The notes under the pieces were generated by a model that saw only the letters and a list, made by a program, of their open reading frames with translations, had not been told where the DNA came from and searched no databases. From NCBI GenBank assembly GCA_019136655.1, contig JAGVTU010000017.1, positions 1 to 64,000 of the forward strand: 64,000 nucleotides of DNA. Reading direction: 5' to 3'. Position 1 is the first letter of the stretch, and every line of letters begins with the position of its first letter. The position numbers and the translations under genes were made by a program. This document shows, one piece after another, positions 18,136-28,501 of this stretch. The DNA is from Bacteroidota bacterium. Its GTDB lineage: Bacteria; Bacteroidota; Bacteroidia; AKYH767-A; OLB10.

Positions 18136-19146
18136 ATGGAGAAAAATTTTGTTGACTACGTTAAAATCTGCTGTCGCTCAGGTGCAGGTGGTCCGGGATA
18201 TGTTCATTTTCATCGCGATAAAAAAACTGCTAAGGGCGGACCTGATGGAGGTAACGGGGGGCGTGGTGGTCATATTATTTTACGTGGCAATAAACAGTTG
18301 TGGACGTTATTGCATCTGAAATACAGAAAACATGTAATTGCTGAGCCGGGTGAACGTGGAGGTAATGCTTTGCGTACAGGTGCTGATGGTAAAGATGAAA
18401 TACTTGAAGTTCCATTGGGAACAATAGCACGTGATTTTGATACCAACAAATTTCTTTTTGAAATTGAAGAGGATGGTCAGGAAGTTATTCTTGTAAAAGG
18501 TGGGCGAGGAGGTAAGGGCAATAATTTTTTTAAATCAGCTACCTTACAAACCCCTCGACATGCACAGCCTGGCGAAGAAGGGTTGGAAGAATGGAAAATT
18601 TTAGAGCTAAAATTGATGGCTGATGTGGGATTGGTTGGATTCCCCAATGCCGGAAAATCAACTTTACTTTCAGTAGTATCTGCTGCCAAACCTGAAATTG
18701 CCGATTATCCATTTACCACACTGGTACCTAATCTTGGAATGGTAAAATATCGTGACGACCGTTCGTTTATTATGGCCGATATTCCCGGAATTATTGAAGG
18801 TGCTCATGCAGGAAAAGGATTAGGTCTTCGGTTTTTACGACATATAGAACGAAATTCGTTACTGCTGTTTATGATACCTGCCGACAGCAAAAATATTCGT
18901 GACGATTATAAAATTCTGAAGAATGAATTGAAATTGCATAATCCGGAATTGCTGGATAAGAGAAGAATCATTGCAATAACAAAATGTGATTTGCTGGACG
19001 AGGAACTGATAAAGGAAATGAAAAAGGAAGCGCCATCAGACAAAAATCCCGGTGGCACAAAAGTTCCTGTAGTATTTATTTCATCTGTAAGTCAGTTGAA
19101 TATTGATAAACTGAAAGACGTAATCTGGAAGGAACTGAATGCATGA
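18136..19146 (+). CDS. obgE: GTPase Obg
   Basis: Essential ribosome-associated GTPase. 336 residues contain the glycine-rich Obg domain ([41 protein letters not shown]; about 1-158) then the G domain with G1 [10 protein letters not shown]3 DIPGII and G4 TKCD. The C-terminal OCT extension found in Bacillus is absent, as in many Bacteroidota. ATG at 18136 is preferred over the TTG at 18121; an AAATTTG near-match to the -7 element sits about 8 bp before it. It overlaps the PAP2 gene by 4 nt (ATGA). Confidence 0.96.
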   Translation: MEKNFVDYVKICCRSGAGGPGYVHFHRDKKTAKGGPDGGNGGRGGHIILRGNKQLWTLLHLKYRKHVIAEPGERGGNALRTGADGKDEILEVPLGTIARDFDTNKFLFEIEEDGQEVILVKGGRGGKGNNFFKSATLQTPRHAQPGEEGLEEWKILELKLMADVGLVGFPNAGKSTLLSVVSAAKPEIADYPFTTLVPNLGMVKYRDDRSFIMADIPGIIEGAHAGKGLGLRFLRHIERNSLLLFMIPADSKNIRDDYKILKNELKLHNPELLDKRRIIAITKCDLLDEELIKEMKKEAPSDKNPGGTKVPVVFISSVSQLNIDKLKDVIWKELNA

Positions 19147-19712
19147 TTGAAGCGATTAAGAAAATAGATACAGAGTGGTTCTTGTTTCTAAACGGATTGC
19201 ATAACAGTTTTTTTGATTCATTTTTTTATTACACTACCGTAACTGTTTTTTGGATTCCGCTTTTTGCTTATTTGATTTATCTGTCAGTAAAAAAGTATGG
19301 CGCAAATACATGGAAATATCTACTGATTATTGCATTGTTAATTTTGCTAAGTGATCAGATTTCTGTTTTTATCAAGAATGAAATTATGCGTTATCGTCCC
19401 AGTCATAACCTTGAATTGAAATCAATCGTGCATTTGGTGAATAATAAACATGGAGGGTTGTATAGTTTTGTGTCATCGCATGCAACAAATACCATGGCGC
19501 TGACTGTATTTTTAGTGCTAACTTTATTGCGGAATAATAGGACAATGTATGCAATAATGGTACTTTATGTATTAATTGCGTCTTATAGCCGAATTTACCT
19601 CGGGTTGCATTATCCGTTAGATATTTTAGCCGGATGGATTACCGGTTTTGTAATAGCAATTATTTTATACGTTGTGTTTAAGAATCGCATTATTAATTTC
19701 GAAAAAAGGTAA
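19143..19712 (+). CDS. PAP2-family membrane phosphatase
   Basis: 189-residue integral membrane protein with about five helices and the three PAP2 motifs: KNEIMRYRP (KX6RP form, about 76-84), SSHAT in place of PSGH (about 110-114), and [12 protein letters not shown] (SRX5HX3D, about 145-156). Catalytic His, Arg and Asp residues are present. Likely substrates are lipid phosphates such as undecaprenyl diphosphate or phosphatidylglycerol phosphate; sequence cannot decide. Coupled to obg by an ATGA overlap and convergent with the LysE-type gene, leaving only 11 bp between. Confidence 0.88.
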   Translation: MIEAIKKIDTEWFLFLNGLHNSFFDSFFYYTTVTVFWIPLFAYLIYLSVKKYGANTWKYLLIIALLILLSDQISVFIKNEIMRYRPSHNLELKSIVHLVNNKHGGLYSFVSSHATNTMALTVFLVLTLLRNNRTMYAIMVLYVLIASYSRIYLGLHYPLDILAGWITGFVIAIILYVVFKNRIINFEKR

Positions 19713-19723
19713 GTAGAGTTTTC

Positions 19724-20359
19724 TCAGGAAGTAAACCCACTCCACAAGGCATTAAAGAGTGTATAAATGCCAAAGGCAATTAATGCAAAACCTGAAATTC
19801 TGTTGAGCCAGATTAACACTTTTACAGTGAGAATAGATTTTAGTTTATGTGCAATATATGCCTTAAGCAAATCGGTGCAAAAAATAGTTGAGAGAATTGA
19901 ACCATAAAAAATCAATAAGTGATTTACAGTATAATTTTCTTTAACTGAAACTGTACCTGCAATGCCTAACCAGAAAAAAAGTACTGAAGGATTCATACAG
20001 TTTAGCATAAACCCCTTTAAGATATACATTCCTTTTGAATTGTTTTTTTCCTGAACAGTGATGGCTTCTGCCGGAATATCAGCATGTTTAAGTGCTAATG
20101 CAATTCCAAATGCAATGAGCAAAATTCCTGAGATAATTCCTGCAAGAAAACGATGGTTGTTGAGTAATAAAACAAAATTACTTCCGAAGTAAGCAATAAA
20201 AATAAACAGGGCATCACTCAACATTACTCCCAGTGCAACCCGTGTTGCATAGTTGAAACCTTTTCGGAGACTAACATTCATAATCAGAAAAAATACAGGA
20301 CCTGCGAGTATAGCTACTACGCATCCTAATAATATTCCGCTTATGATTGGTTCTATCAA
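19724..20359 (-). CDS. LysE/RhtB-family exporter
   Basis: 211-residue membrane protein with six predicted helices and the family start GILLGCVVAILAGPVFFLIMNVSLRKGF (8-35), which contains the conserved GP. This family exports amino acids and derivatives. The start appears to be TTG; no better codon precedes the conserved GILLG block. It follows the GH3-type gene by 13 nt on the same strand, suggesting co-transcription. Confidence 0.85.
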   Translation of the reverse strand: MIEPIISGILLGCVVAILAGPVFFLIMNVSLRKGFNYATRVALGVMLSDALFIFIAYFGSNFVLLLNNHRFLAGIISGILLIAFGIALALKHADIPAEAITVQEKNNSKGMYILKGFMLNCMNPSVLFFWLGIAGTVSVKENYTVNHLLIFYGSILSTIFCTDLLKAYIAHKLKSILTVKVLIWLNRISGFALIAFGIYTLFNALWSGFTS

Positions 20360-20372
20360 CGTTCAGATTTTC

Positions 20373-21920
20373 TTAAGCCAATGAACTTTGTTCTTTTCTT
20401 TGTATATCCACAAATTCCTGCCATTCGTTAAAAAGTTTATTTTTCATGACACGGGGGAATTTATTTTGAGCTCCTATTTTACCCTTACTTTCCATCCATT
20501 TGTAAAACCACATGGTAGGAATTACTTCAACCAATACCTCTTTTAAAGCACTCTGTCTTTCTACACGATAATCATCATTAAGAATTTTCAGTTTCTCGTC
20601 TATAAGCTTTTTGAGCAAATCAGCATCCAAAGTATCATCACATCCAATAAACCATTTATGTGCAAACAAGCTACCATAAGGAATACCTGCAACTGTAAAT
20701 TCCTGTATAACTGTGTTCAGTTCGTCAGAAACCAACTCAATTGCTTTGTTCATGTTGTCAACTGACAAATGCTCTCCGCATAAGCTTAAGAAATGTTTGG
20801 TGCGTCCTACAATTTGTATTTCACATTTTTCAACGCTGGTAAAAGTTATAACATCACCAATCAGATATCGCCATGCACCTGCACAAGTGCTTAATAGCAG
20901 GGCATAAGGTTCGCCTTGTTTTACTTCATTAATGAATAAAGATTTTGGTTTCCGTTTTAATTCACCATCAGAGTCAAAGTTGTCTTCGTTGAAAGGAATA
21001 AACTCATAAAAAATACCATTGTTTAATAGCAGTCGCATGCTCCTGTTGTTTGGTTCATGCTGATAGGCAATGAACCCTTCTGAAGCAAGATATGTTTCAA
21101 TATAATATATCGGCTTTCCTAATAACTTTTCAAAGCCTTTCCTGTAAGGTTCAAAGGATACTCCGCCATGTACATATATTGCAAGGTTTGGCCAAAGCTC
21201 ATGAATGTTACTTATATTATAATGATTCAGTATTTTTTCAATCAGCAGTTGCACCCATGCAGGTACTCCTACAATAATTCCAATATCCCAGTCTTTCGCT
21301 TTTAAGGTAATATCATCAAGTTTGGCATTCCAGTCTTTCTCACGGGCAATTTTTCGCCCTGGTTTATAAAAATGCTGAAACCAAAACGGTATCTGACTGG
21401 CAGTAATACCACTTAAGTCGCCTTCAAAATATCTGCCTTGCTGATGAAGGTGAGTACTTCCGCCTAACATCAGAATTCCTTTTTCGAAAGTTGATACAGG
21501 CAGGTCATATTTTGACAAAGACAATATTTGTTTAAGACTTGCTTTTTGTATAGCAACTGACATATCCTTGGTTACAGGAATATGCTTACTTGATGAACCT
21601 GATGTTCCTGAACTTAAAGCAAAATATTTTACTTTTCCAGGCCAACATACATTTTCTTCGTCATGCAGGCACTTATTCCACCAGTTGGAAAAAATAGAAT
21701 TATAATCATGAACAGGCACTACAGCTCTGAATTTATTCATGAAATTCTTATTTCCTAAAATGCTCTGAAAGTTATAAGCCTCGCCAAACAATGTAAATTG
21801 CGATTTACGGATGAGTTTCTTAAGAACACGCTTTTGATTCTTAAGAGGAGTAAATGGTTTTAATTCTATTTTACCTCTTAACTCAATACTTGTTTTAATT
21901 ATTCGTCCCAGCAATGTCAT
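20373..21920 (-). CDS. GH3 auxin-responsive-promoter family adenylate-forming enzyme
   Basis: 515 residues of the GH3 family. Plant GH3 enzymes adenylate an acyl acid and couple it to an amino acid; the bacterial members are largely uncharacterised. The ATP-binding motif is visible as ALSSGTSGSSSKHIPVT (about 104-120), with later YLASEGFIAY and IGDVITFTSVEKCEIQIVGRTKHFLSLCGEHLS blocks. The downstream LysE-type exporter in the same apparent operon would fit export of an amino-acid conjugate; that is inference. A near-consensus -7 (TATTTTTA, complement of 21940-21947) lies upstream. Confidence 0.85.
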   Translation of the reverse strand: MTLLGRIIKTSIELRGKIELKPFTPLKNQKRVLKKLIRKSQFTLFGEAYNFQSILGNKNFMNKFRAVVPVHDYNSIFSNWWNKCLHDEENVCWPGKVKYFALSSGTSGSSSKHIPVTKDMSVAIQKASLKQILSLSKYDLPVSTFEKGILMLGGSTHLHQQGRYFEGDLSGITASQIPFWFQHFYKPGRKIAREKDWNAKLDDITLKAKDWDIGIIVGVPAWVQLLIEKILNHYNISNIHELWPNLAIYVHGGVSFEPYRKGFEKLLGKPIYYIETYLASEGFIAYQHEPNNRSMRLLLNNGIFYEFIPFNEDNFDSDGELKRKPKSLFINEVKQGEPYALLLSTCAGAWRYLIGDVITFTSVEKCEIQIVGRTKHFLSLCGEHLSVDNMNKAIELVSDELNTVIQEFTVAGIPYGSLFAHKWFIGCDDTLDADLLKKLIDEKLKILNDDYRVERQSALKEVLVEVIPTMWFYKWMESKGKIGAQNKFPRVMKNKLFNEWQEFVDIQRKEQSSLA

Positions 21921-21973
21921 ATATACGGAATTGCAAGGCTAAAAATAGTAAAAAGGCATAAAACCAATACAAA

Positions 21974-22000
21974 TAAAAAAAACCGGCATTTAGCCGGTTT
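21974..22000 (-). terminator. Intrinsic terminator of the T9SS cargo gene
   Basis: AAACCGGC (21980-21987) and GCCGGTTT (21993-22000) form an 8-bp stem with a 5-nt loop. On the minus strand the hairpin is followed by a T tract (A run at 21975-21982), so it ends transcription of the 4.3-kb gene whose stop is at 22024. Confidence 0.85.
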
Positions 22001-22023
22001 AATTTTATGCAAAACTTATATTT

Positions 22024-25000
22024 TTAATTGACAATAAACTTTTTACCATTTATATTATCATCAGATCCTTTCAGTTGTAAATAATAGATTCCAGTTGCCA
22101 GTGAGGAAGGAATTTTTACAGTTGTAATTCCTGAAGAAAGGTTGGCAGAACTCTTGCTCACAATTTTTCCGTTAAAATCTATAATTGATATTTCAACAGA
22201 CTGTTCGCTTGGACTGCTTACTACTGTATTAATAAGTTCTCTGTTTTGACTTACAGAAATCAATTCTAACTTATCAGTATAACATGATACGGCATAGATG
22301 GTTTTGAGCTCTTTGGAGTCACCATTAAAATCAACCTGACTCAGGCGATAATAACTACCAATATTAGTAGTATTATCATCGTCTATTTCGTAATTAGAAA
22401 TAGTAGAGGTAGTGCCATTTCCTGATACTTTTCTAAAGAAGTTAAAATCAGATCCATTAATACTCTTTTCAACTTTAAAGAAATCATTATTTAATTCTGA
22501 AGCAGTGGTCCAACTCAATATTCGTTTATTATCTTGACAATTAGCAGTAAATGACAGCAGTTCAACAGGCAGTGGATTGTTCTGGTTCACCAATACCCAC
22601 CAATCATTGTAATTGGTAATTCCTACTGCAGTTACAGTACGAATGGCACCGGCACTATTATAAGTCTGAGCACCCTGAAATGGGTTATCCCAAATTCCAC
22701 CTGCATAATTATAATGCTGCGCCTTGTATGGACCTACTACAGCAGGAAACTCCGCTACAGGAGCTGAAAATGTGACTGTAAATGTAGCACTCAAGCTATC
22801 ACTGTGAATCTTCCAGAAACGATCTACACAATCTCCACTCGCATCAGTTCCGGAGATAGAAGAATTAACGTGTCCAACTGCAGGAGGATATGGAATATTG
22901 GCTGCATTTGTTTTATAGGTTGACATTGCCACAAACCCTGCATTGCCACTTGTACAAGTCAGTGTTAATGGGATATAGGTAGTTGCATCAATACCGAAAG
23001 GTATAATTCTTGGCGATGTGTTATTTGCAATTCTCCAAATAACCAAACTCGCTCCATCATGTGTTTCTGCTCTGATATAACCATTTGTTCTGGTTATTCC
23101 TGAAGGTAGTATTCTTTCAATGGTTATTGAACGTCCTCCTGATACAGGATTGTTGTCATCATCCAGACGAAGTTGCCCAGAGGTCAATCTTAATTCAGTT
23201 CGAACATATACTGTACCGTTATTAGTAGGGTAAACATACTCAGTTGCAGGATCACCACCAAAATTAATTTCTAAAATAGCATATTTCTGCCCGCTGGATA
23301 ATGCAGTACCCATGCCTATACCGGTTATAATCTGATTGTCATCACCAAAATATTCTATAATACTTTGAGAATACAAATAGTACAACATATCACCATCAGA
23401 TTTTATAGCAGCATTAGAAAACCCGCTATATAGTCCATTTGTATGCTGCAATCTTATTCTTCCATCATTGTTTACATTCATATAACATTTTGGATTCAAC
23501 CCATTCGAATAAACAGAACTGTTATTACGTAGAGTTAATGTGCCATATGATTTTATATCAAGCATTGTTTGGTTTGGGAACATGATATCCACTATATAGG
23601 AGGATAATTGCATGTCGCCTGAAATAACCTCAACTGTTGTGCCTCCATTTATAAATTGTCTCATATTATTGACAGAATGACCTGCAATTCTTGTAAACAA
23701 GGTAGTTCCAGTACGGGAGAAGTTTATAAATCCCATATTCTCAACCAATGCGCTTCCAGCATGCAGTATAGTTCCACCCGGACCAATAGTATAGTTAGGA
23801 CTTTTTATTTCTAAAATCATTGGTGATGGGTTGAGTGTATTGTTCAATACGTTTATGGTACCACCGGATTGAATAAAATCACCATTATTGTCATCATCGC
23901 TATTGACATGAACTTCGGTTTGTACCGGTGCAATAGTAGAATTATTATGGAAGTAAAATGTTCCATTGCTTTGTGAGTACCCACCTTTAATATTGAATAT
24001 AACAGGATTAAATGCTGAATTACCTTTGAGAGAAATGGTTCCACCACTAACAACCATGTTTCCATCAACACTGGCAGTTAAATCACCTCGGCCACATGAT
24101 AAATAGTTGATTCCATTTGCCGAAGTAAGATTTCCTCCAATTGTAATAGCAACATCATGTGTAGAGTTAATAATTGCACTTGGAAAAAGATTAAAACTAT
24201 TATTACCATTATTAAATGTCAGATTATTGGTAATAGTAATAACTTCATTACCTTGTGATACACTTGAGTAAAATGTACCATTTGCTCCGTCAAAAGTCAT
24301 TGAGCCATTGACCACCAATTTTAATGGAGAAGAATTACTATAAACGGCATGACTATATGGTATAAAGCTTACAAGGTTTGAAACTGCTGCATAATTCACA
24401 TTGAAATTACCATTTACAACACAAACTACACTGTCGTTTGCAGCGTTGTACTGGATAAAATTTCCCCCTGTAAAATTGAAGGAACCTAATGTAAACTTAG
24501 ATTTTCCGGCTGTAATTATATTCGTTGCATGTGTGCCTTTGAAGTATCCACCTGACTGGTTGAATGCACCATTAACTACAAAGGTGTTTAATCCGGTACC
24601 ATCCTGTATTCCATAAAAAGCACCATTGGTAATTGTAAAATTACCTCCGGTAAAGAAATCGAAACTTCCATTATTCAGATAGTTTCCACAAACGCCCTGA
24701 GCAGTACCAGTTCCTGAATTGGTGAGAGTAAAGTCACCGGTAATATGCATAATTGTGTTGCCTGCGCCTGAATTGGCTCTGAAATAATTAGTTGCCAATG
24801 CCGAATTAAATACAAAATTTTGTTGCACAATTATCGAGTCAATAGCATTGGAACTGACATTAGATTGAATATCTACATTTCCACCATTTAAATTCAAATC
24901 ACGTCCTACCATTAAAGTAGCAGGGCCGATGCTCTTCGCAAGATTAAATATAGAAGTAAAACTGGATGAATTAAAATCTCTGCCTACAACCACTCTGAAC

Positions 25001-26304
25001 CGATTAACATTGGCAGTAGATAATACACCTGTGGTGTTAGAGTTGCCTGAAATTGAAAAATCAGATAACACATTTATTTGCCCAACACCGGTTGGAAGCG
25101 GAAACAACGGTAAACCTCCGACATCAAGATATTCATTTCCTCCAAGAAATACATTCTTAGTTCCTGCAGTTATGGTCAGTGTATTTGTTGTAAAATTGAG
25201 TACTCCATTTCCGGAATCAATAAATCGCACATAGGAAGGAAGCCCACGGATAACAGTTGAGTCTGTAACGGTTAATGTCAGAGGGGCATTCACCTGACGG
25301 CAGAAATCAAATTTATTGTTTATGCCCTGAATTAAGAGTTTTCCATTGATAGTAATGTTTGCATTTGCACTTCTGATTGGAAAGGTAGAATCATTTATAG
25401 CAATAAAGTCATGTCGTGTGATGAAGTTACCATTTACCGTGCAGTTTAGTGTTCCTAAAGATCCGTTCATAATGATAGATGGTTGCCCAACCAATGTACT
25501 GCTATCTGTGAACGATTGCATCGTTAAAGTTAAACTTCTGTTGTTTCCTTCCTGAAAAATAATTGCTGAATTACCTCTGAGAATTAGGTTGTTTAGAGTA
25601 AGAGTAGTGGTCATTCCGCTTCCATCATCCATTCTTACAACACCATCTGTTATTGTAAAGTCTCCCTTAATTTTGTCTGGTGAAAATCGTCCGCGTTGTT
25701 CCCATGTTGTTCCTGTTACAGAAGTTATCAAATTACCAATATTGCCACCACCACCATTTACTCGTGTTGGATCAATTAATGGCAGAGAAGTACTTGCCCA
25801 CTTACGAATAATAAGCGTACTTGCCGGGTCAAAGTTTTCAGTTCCGTTTTCAAACATTGTTTCATCCGCAGCAATATTTGCTCTTGGATTATGATCATAA
25901 ACTGCACCACTACCCAATATGAAAGTTGCCGGATTCACCATCTCTACCCGCCCATTATTAATCAGTGTACCATAAACTTTTAAATCTCCACCAAAGTTCA
26001 GACTGGCTGTAGCAGCATTTAGTACTGTTAATGTTGCTCCGGCTTGAACTGTTACATCACCTAATATTGGAGTGTTCACACTTACAAGCGTTAAAGTAAC
26101 TCCTGTTTGAACAATAATTGTATCACCTACAGCAGGAATACTTCCCTTATCCCATACTGAAGGAACCAAATAAGTTCCACTTGTAATTGCTGTTAGTACG
26201 TCAGCACTTACAGGATTCTTGGCAGAAATAAACAGTACTAAAAGAAATGATAAAAAACTCTTGAAGTAAAATTTTATGCCTTTGAAAGTAAATCTATTAC
26301 CCAT
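22024..26304 (-). CDS. Giant secreted protein with T9SS type A sorting domain
   Basis: 1426 residues. A signal peptide (about 1-34) is followed by a G8-like opening (SGTYLVPSVWDKGSIPAVGDTIIV in two parts, about 42-66), then roughly 1000 residues of short Asn/Gly/Thr-rich strands with recurrent VNGNF, GGNF and NGSMTFDG phrases, as expected for a parallel beta-helix. Near 1250 comes the familiar LPVELLSFTA segment with WTTASELNNDFFKVEKS, then the C-terminal beta-sandwich ending GIYYLQLKG and KFIVN, the type IX export and surface-attachment signal. Function unknown; adhesin or matrix component is a guess. Upstream TATATTTA (complement of 26345-26352) is a candidate -7 box. Confidence 0.88.
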   Translation of the reverse strand: MGNRFTFKGIKFYFKSFLSFLLVLFISAKNPVSADVLTAITSGTYLVPSVWDKGSIPAVGDTIIVQTGVTLTLVSVNTPILGDVTVQAGATLTVLNAATASLNFGGDLKVYGTLINNGRVEMVNPATFILGSGAVYDHNPRANIAADETMFENGTENFDPASTLIIRKWASTSLPLIDPTRVNGGGGNIGNLITSVTGTTWEQRGRFSPDKIKGDFTITDGVVRMDDGSGMTTTLTLNNLILRGNSAIIFQEGNNRSLTLTMQSFTDSSTLVGQPSIIMNGSLGTLNCTVNGNFITRHDFIAINDSTFPIRSANANITINGKLLIQGINNKFDFCRQVNAPLTLTVTDSTVIRGLPSYVRFIDSGNGVLNFTTNTLTITAGTKNVFLGGNEYLDVGGLPLFPLPTGVGQINVLSDFSISGNSNTTGVLSTANVNRFRVVVGRDFNSSSFTSIFNLAKSIGPATLMVGRDLNLNGGNVDIQSNVSSNAIDSIIVQQNFVFNSALATNYFRANSGAGNTIMHITGDFTLTNSGTGTAQGVCGNYLNNGSFDFFTGGNFTITNGAFYGIQDGTGLNTFVVNGAFNQSGGYFKGTHATNIITAGKSKFTLGSFNFTGGNFIQYNAANDSVVCVVNGNFNVNYAAVSNLVSFIPYSHAVYSNSSPLKLVVNGSMTFDGANGTFYSSVSQGNEVITITNNLTFNNGNNSFNLFPSAIINSTHDVAITIGGNLTSANGINYLSCGRGDLTASVDGNMVVSGGTISLKGNSAFNPVIFNIKGGYSQSNGTFYFHNNSTIAPVQTEVHVNSDDDNNGDFIQSGGTINVLNNTLNPSPMILEIKSPNYTIGPGGTILHAGSALVENMGFINFSRTGTTLFTRIAGHSVNNMRQFINGGTTVEVISGDMQLSSYIVDIMFPNQTMLDIKSYGTLTLRNNSSVYSNGLNPKCYMNVNNDGRIRLQHTNGLYSGFSNAAIKSDGDMLYYLYSQSIIEYFGDDNQIITGIGMGTALSSGQKYAILEINFGGDPATEYVYPTNNGTVYVRTELRLTSGQLRLDDDNNPVSGGRSITIERILPSGITRTNGYIRAETHDGASLVIWRIANNTSPRIIPFGIDATTYIPLTLTCTSGNAGFVAMSTYKTNAANIPYPPAVGHVNSSISGTDASGDCVDRFWKIHSDSLSATFTVTFSAPVAEFPAVVGPYKAQHYNYAGGIWDNPFQGAQTYNSAGAIRTVTAVGITNYNDWWVLVNQNNPLPVELLSFTANCQDNKRILSWTTASELNNDFFKVEKSINGSDFNFFRKVSGNGTTSTISNYEIDDDNTTNIGSYYRLSQVDFNGDSKELKTIYAVSCYTDKLELISVSQNRELINTVVSSPSEQSVEISIIDFNGKIVSKSSANLSSGITTVKIPSSLATGIYYLQLKGSDDNINGKKFIVN

Positions 26305-26623
26305 CCTTAAAGGTATTAATAATGATATTAATTTTATTAATCGGTAAATATATTAAAAAGTTAACTTAAAAAGCAATAACCTTACCACTTTTATAAAACT
26401 CAAAATGTTCATTTCTTCCTCAATTACCCAAAGAGGTTATAATGTAATTGGCTGATTATTAATATTATGTATAAGATAAATAATTCATATATGCACTCAT
26501 CTTCAAGAGCTTGTCAGAAGAAAAAAATATGTTTCAAACCTTTGATTACAGTCAAAATCATCATTTTGAGCCCTTCTTGCAATACTCTTAACTGACAGAT
26601 TATTTATTCAATAGTCTTTGGAG
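26305..26623. other. 319-bp intergenic region between mutL and the T9SS gene
   Basis: Very AT-rich. It contains the candidate promoter of the T9SS cargo gene: TATATTTA on the minus strand (26352 to 26345), with a TTG 21 bp further upstream (26376 to 26374), and a leader rich in ATTAAT. From 26410 to 26620 I see no open reading frame, no tRNA and no convincing terminator for mutL. Confidence 0.5.
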
Positions 26624-28444
26624 TTACTTCAAAAATTTTCTGTCAATTTCGTTTTTTTCAAGTTTAAAAATGATGGGTTTGCCACTTCGGCTATAGAAAG
26701 GAATTTCACAATTCATCAATTCAGAAAATAAACTTCGCATTTCCTTTTCGTCAAGTGTTTTTCCACTTTTAATGCATGTACTTCGTGCTATTGCTGCAGC
26801 AGTCTTTTCTTCCGGAGAAAAGGATGCAACTTCACCCGAAAGGAATTCTTCAATCAATGTTTCCAAAACATTTTTTTCTTGCCCTTTTTCGAGGTAGGAC
26901 GGAATAGAATTCAAAACAAAGGTGTTCTTACCGAAAGGTTGCAAATCAAATCCTGACTTGTTTAAATCACCTAAAAATTCATTGATGGCTGTTGCCTGTC
27001 TGGCATCAAATTCAAATTGCAACGGGAACAAAGATTGTTGAGCAGCAGCTGGTGCCCCTTTTAGCATTTGAAGATTTCGTTCAAAAAGAATACGCTCATG
27101 TGCCAGCTGCTGATCTACAAGCCATAATTCTTCTGCTAAACCAACAGCTATATAATTCTTAAACAGTTGCATAAAACTCGCATGCTCCTGATGATTACCA
27201 GGTTCAATCGGCAATTCACCTTGTTGAGGTGCAGGTATATTGCTTTCAGACTCATTCTGCCGGGCAATAGCATACAGTTTTTCCCAGTCGCGTTGCACCT
27301 TAATTTCATTGGCAGGTGCAGGATTGGGTTGAACAGTTTTAAAAGGATTGTATTCTCTGTTTATTTTTATCTGAGGTTGCAGAGGTGGCTGATTCAATTT
27401 TGAAAGAGGAACATTTATTGCCTGCTCCTGATCAAAATCCAGAGTAGGGGCAATGCTGTATTTTCCCAAAGCTCTTTTGATGGAAGATCTTAAGATTGCA
27501 TAGACTGATTTTTCATCCTCCATTTTTATTTCAGTTTTTGTAGGATGAATGTTTACATCAATACGTGCCGGGTCTATTGTGAAAAATAAAAAATAAGAAG
27601 GATAAGTTCCCTGAGGCAATAATTCTTCAAAAGCTGATGAAACAGCATGATTGAGATAGGCATCTTTGATAAATCTTTTATTGATAAAGAAGAATTGTTC
27701 ACCTCTCACTTTTTTGGCATAATCGGGTTTTCCCACAAAACCACTAATGCCTAAGATAGAGGTATTCTCATCAACGGGCACTAACCTCTCATTATAATTC
27801 GACCCAAATATATGACAGATGCGTTGTCGCTGATGGGTGACAGGAAGGTTATAAATTTCAATTCCATTATGATGCAGGCTAAACGAAATTTCAGGACGTG
27901 GAATGGCTACGCGAAGAAACTCGTCCATAACATGCCGTGTTTCAACAGGTGTTGATTTTAAAAAATTTCGTCTGGCAGGAACGTTAAAAAAAATATTTTT
28001 TACAGAGATAGAAGTCCCATTTGGAGTTACGCAGGATTCCTGACTTTTAAATTCAGTACCTTCTATAATGATGCAACTGCCTGTCTCATCTTCTTTTCTC
28101 TTGGTTTTAAGTTCTACCTGTGCAACTGCTGCTACAGAGGCCATTGCTTCACCACGAAAACCCATTGTGCGTATGGCATATAAGTCCTCCGGTTTGCGCA
28201 GTTTCGAAGTAGCATACCTTTCAAAACAAAGTCTGGCATCCGTTTCGCTCATCCCGCAACCATTGTCAATGATACGGATGAGATTTTTTCCTCCATCAGA
28301 AATCAGTACCTGAATTTGAGTAGCACCTGCATCTACAGCATTTTCCATCAACTCTTTGATGACAGATGAAGGTCTTAAAATAACTTCGCCTGCAGCAATC
28401 TGATTTGCTACTGAATCGGGCAGAAGTTGAATAACATCGGACAT
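26624..28444 (-). CDS. mutL: DNA mismatch repair protein MutL
   Basis: 606-residue MutL. The GHKL ATPase part shows ELMENAVDAGATQI (ATP/Mg Asn), DNGCGM, YATSKL and FRGEAM-type blocks, followed by the transducer domain with DVNIHPTKTE. The C-terminal dimerisation domain starts about 420 after a Pro/Gln-rich linker. The segment ACIKSGKTL-like ARSTCIKSGKTLDEKEM is the usual distal motif; the endonuclease DQHAxxERI motif appears as DQQLAHERILFERN, so His in the second half is kept but the second residue pattern differs. The ATG is only 4 nt after a -7 box. Gene order with the flavoprotein upstream is same-strand. Confidence 0.95.
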   Translation of the reverse strand: MSDVIQLLPDSVANQIAAGEVILRPSSVIKELMENAVDAGATQIQVLISDGGKNLIRIIDNGCGMSETDARLCFERYATSKLRKPEDLYAIRTMGFRGEAMASVAAVAQVELKTKRKEDETGSCIIIEGTEFKSQESCVTPNGTSISVKNIFFNVPARRNFLKSTPVETRHVMDEFLRVAIPRPEISFSLHHNGIEIYNLPVTHQRQRICHIFGSNYNERLVPVDENTSILGISGFVGKPDYAKKVRGEQFFFINKRFIKDAYLNHAVSSAFEELLPQGTYPSYFLFFTIDPARIDVNIHPTKTEIKMEDEKSVYAILRSSIKRALGKYSIAPTLDFDQEQAINVPLSKLNQPPLQPQIKINREYNPFKTVQPNPAPANEIKVQRDWEKLYAIARQNESESNIPAPQQGELPIEPGNHQEHASFMQLFKNYIAVGLAEELWLVDQQLAHERILFERNLQMLKGAPAAAQQSLFPLQFEFDARQATAINEFLGDLNKSGFDLQPFGKNTFVLNSIPSYLEKGQEKNVLETLIEEFLSGEVASFSPEEKTAAAIARSTCIKSGKTLDEKEMRSLFSELMNCEIPFYSRSGKPIIFKLEKNEIDRKFLK

Positions 28445-28448
28445 GCTG

Positions 28449-28456
28449 CAAAAATA
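28449..28456 (-). promoter_or_regulatory. -7 element directly abutting the mutL start
   Basis: On the minus strand TATTTTTG is an exact TAnnTTTG match, followed by CAGC and the mutL ATG. Initiation about 5 nt downstream of the box would fall on the start codon, implying a leaderless mRNA. Confidence 0.5.
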
Positions 28457-28501
28457 AACAAAGTGGGGCAGTTGTGATTCTAACTGAGAATGAAAAAAGA
28501 G

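Noticed and set aside
19143-19712. Inactive PAP2 because PSGH is SSHA
   Set aside because: The His, the flanking KX6RP and the SRX5HX3D motif are kept; I recall this substitution in other Bacteroidota members.
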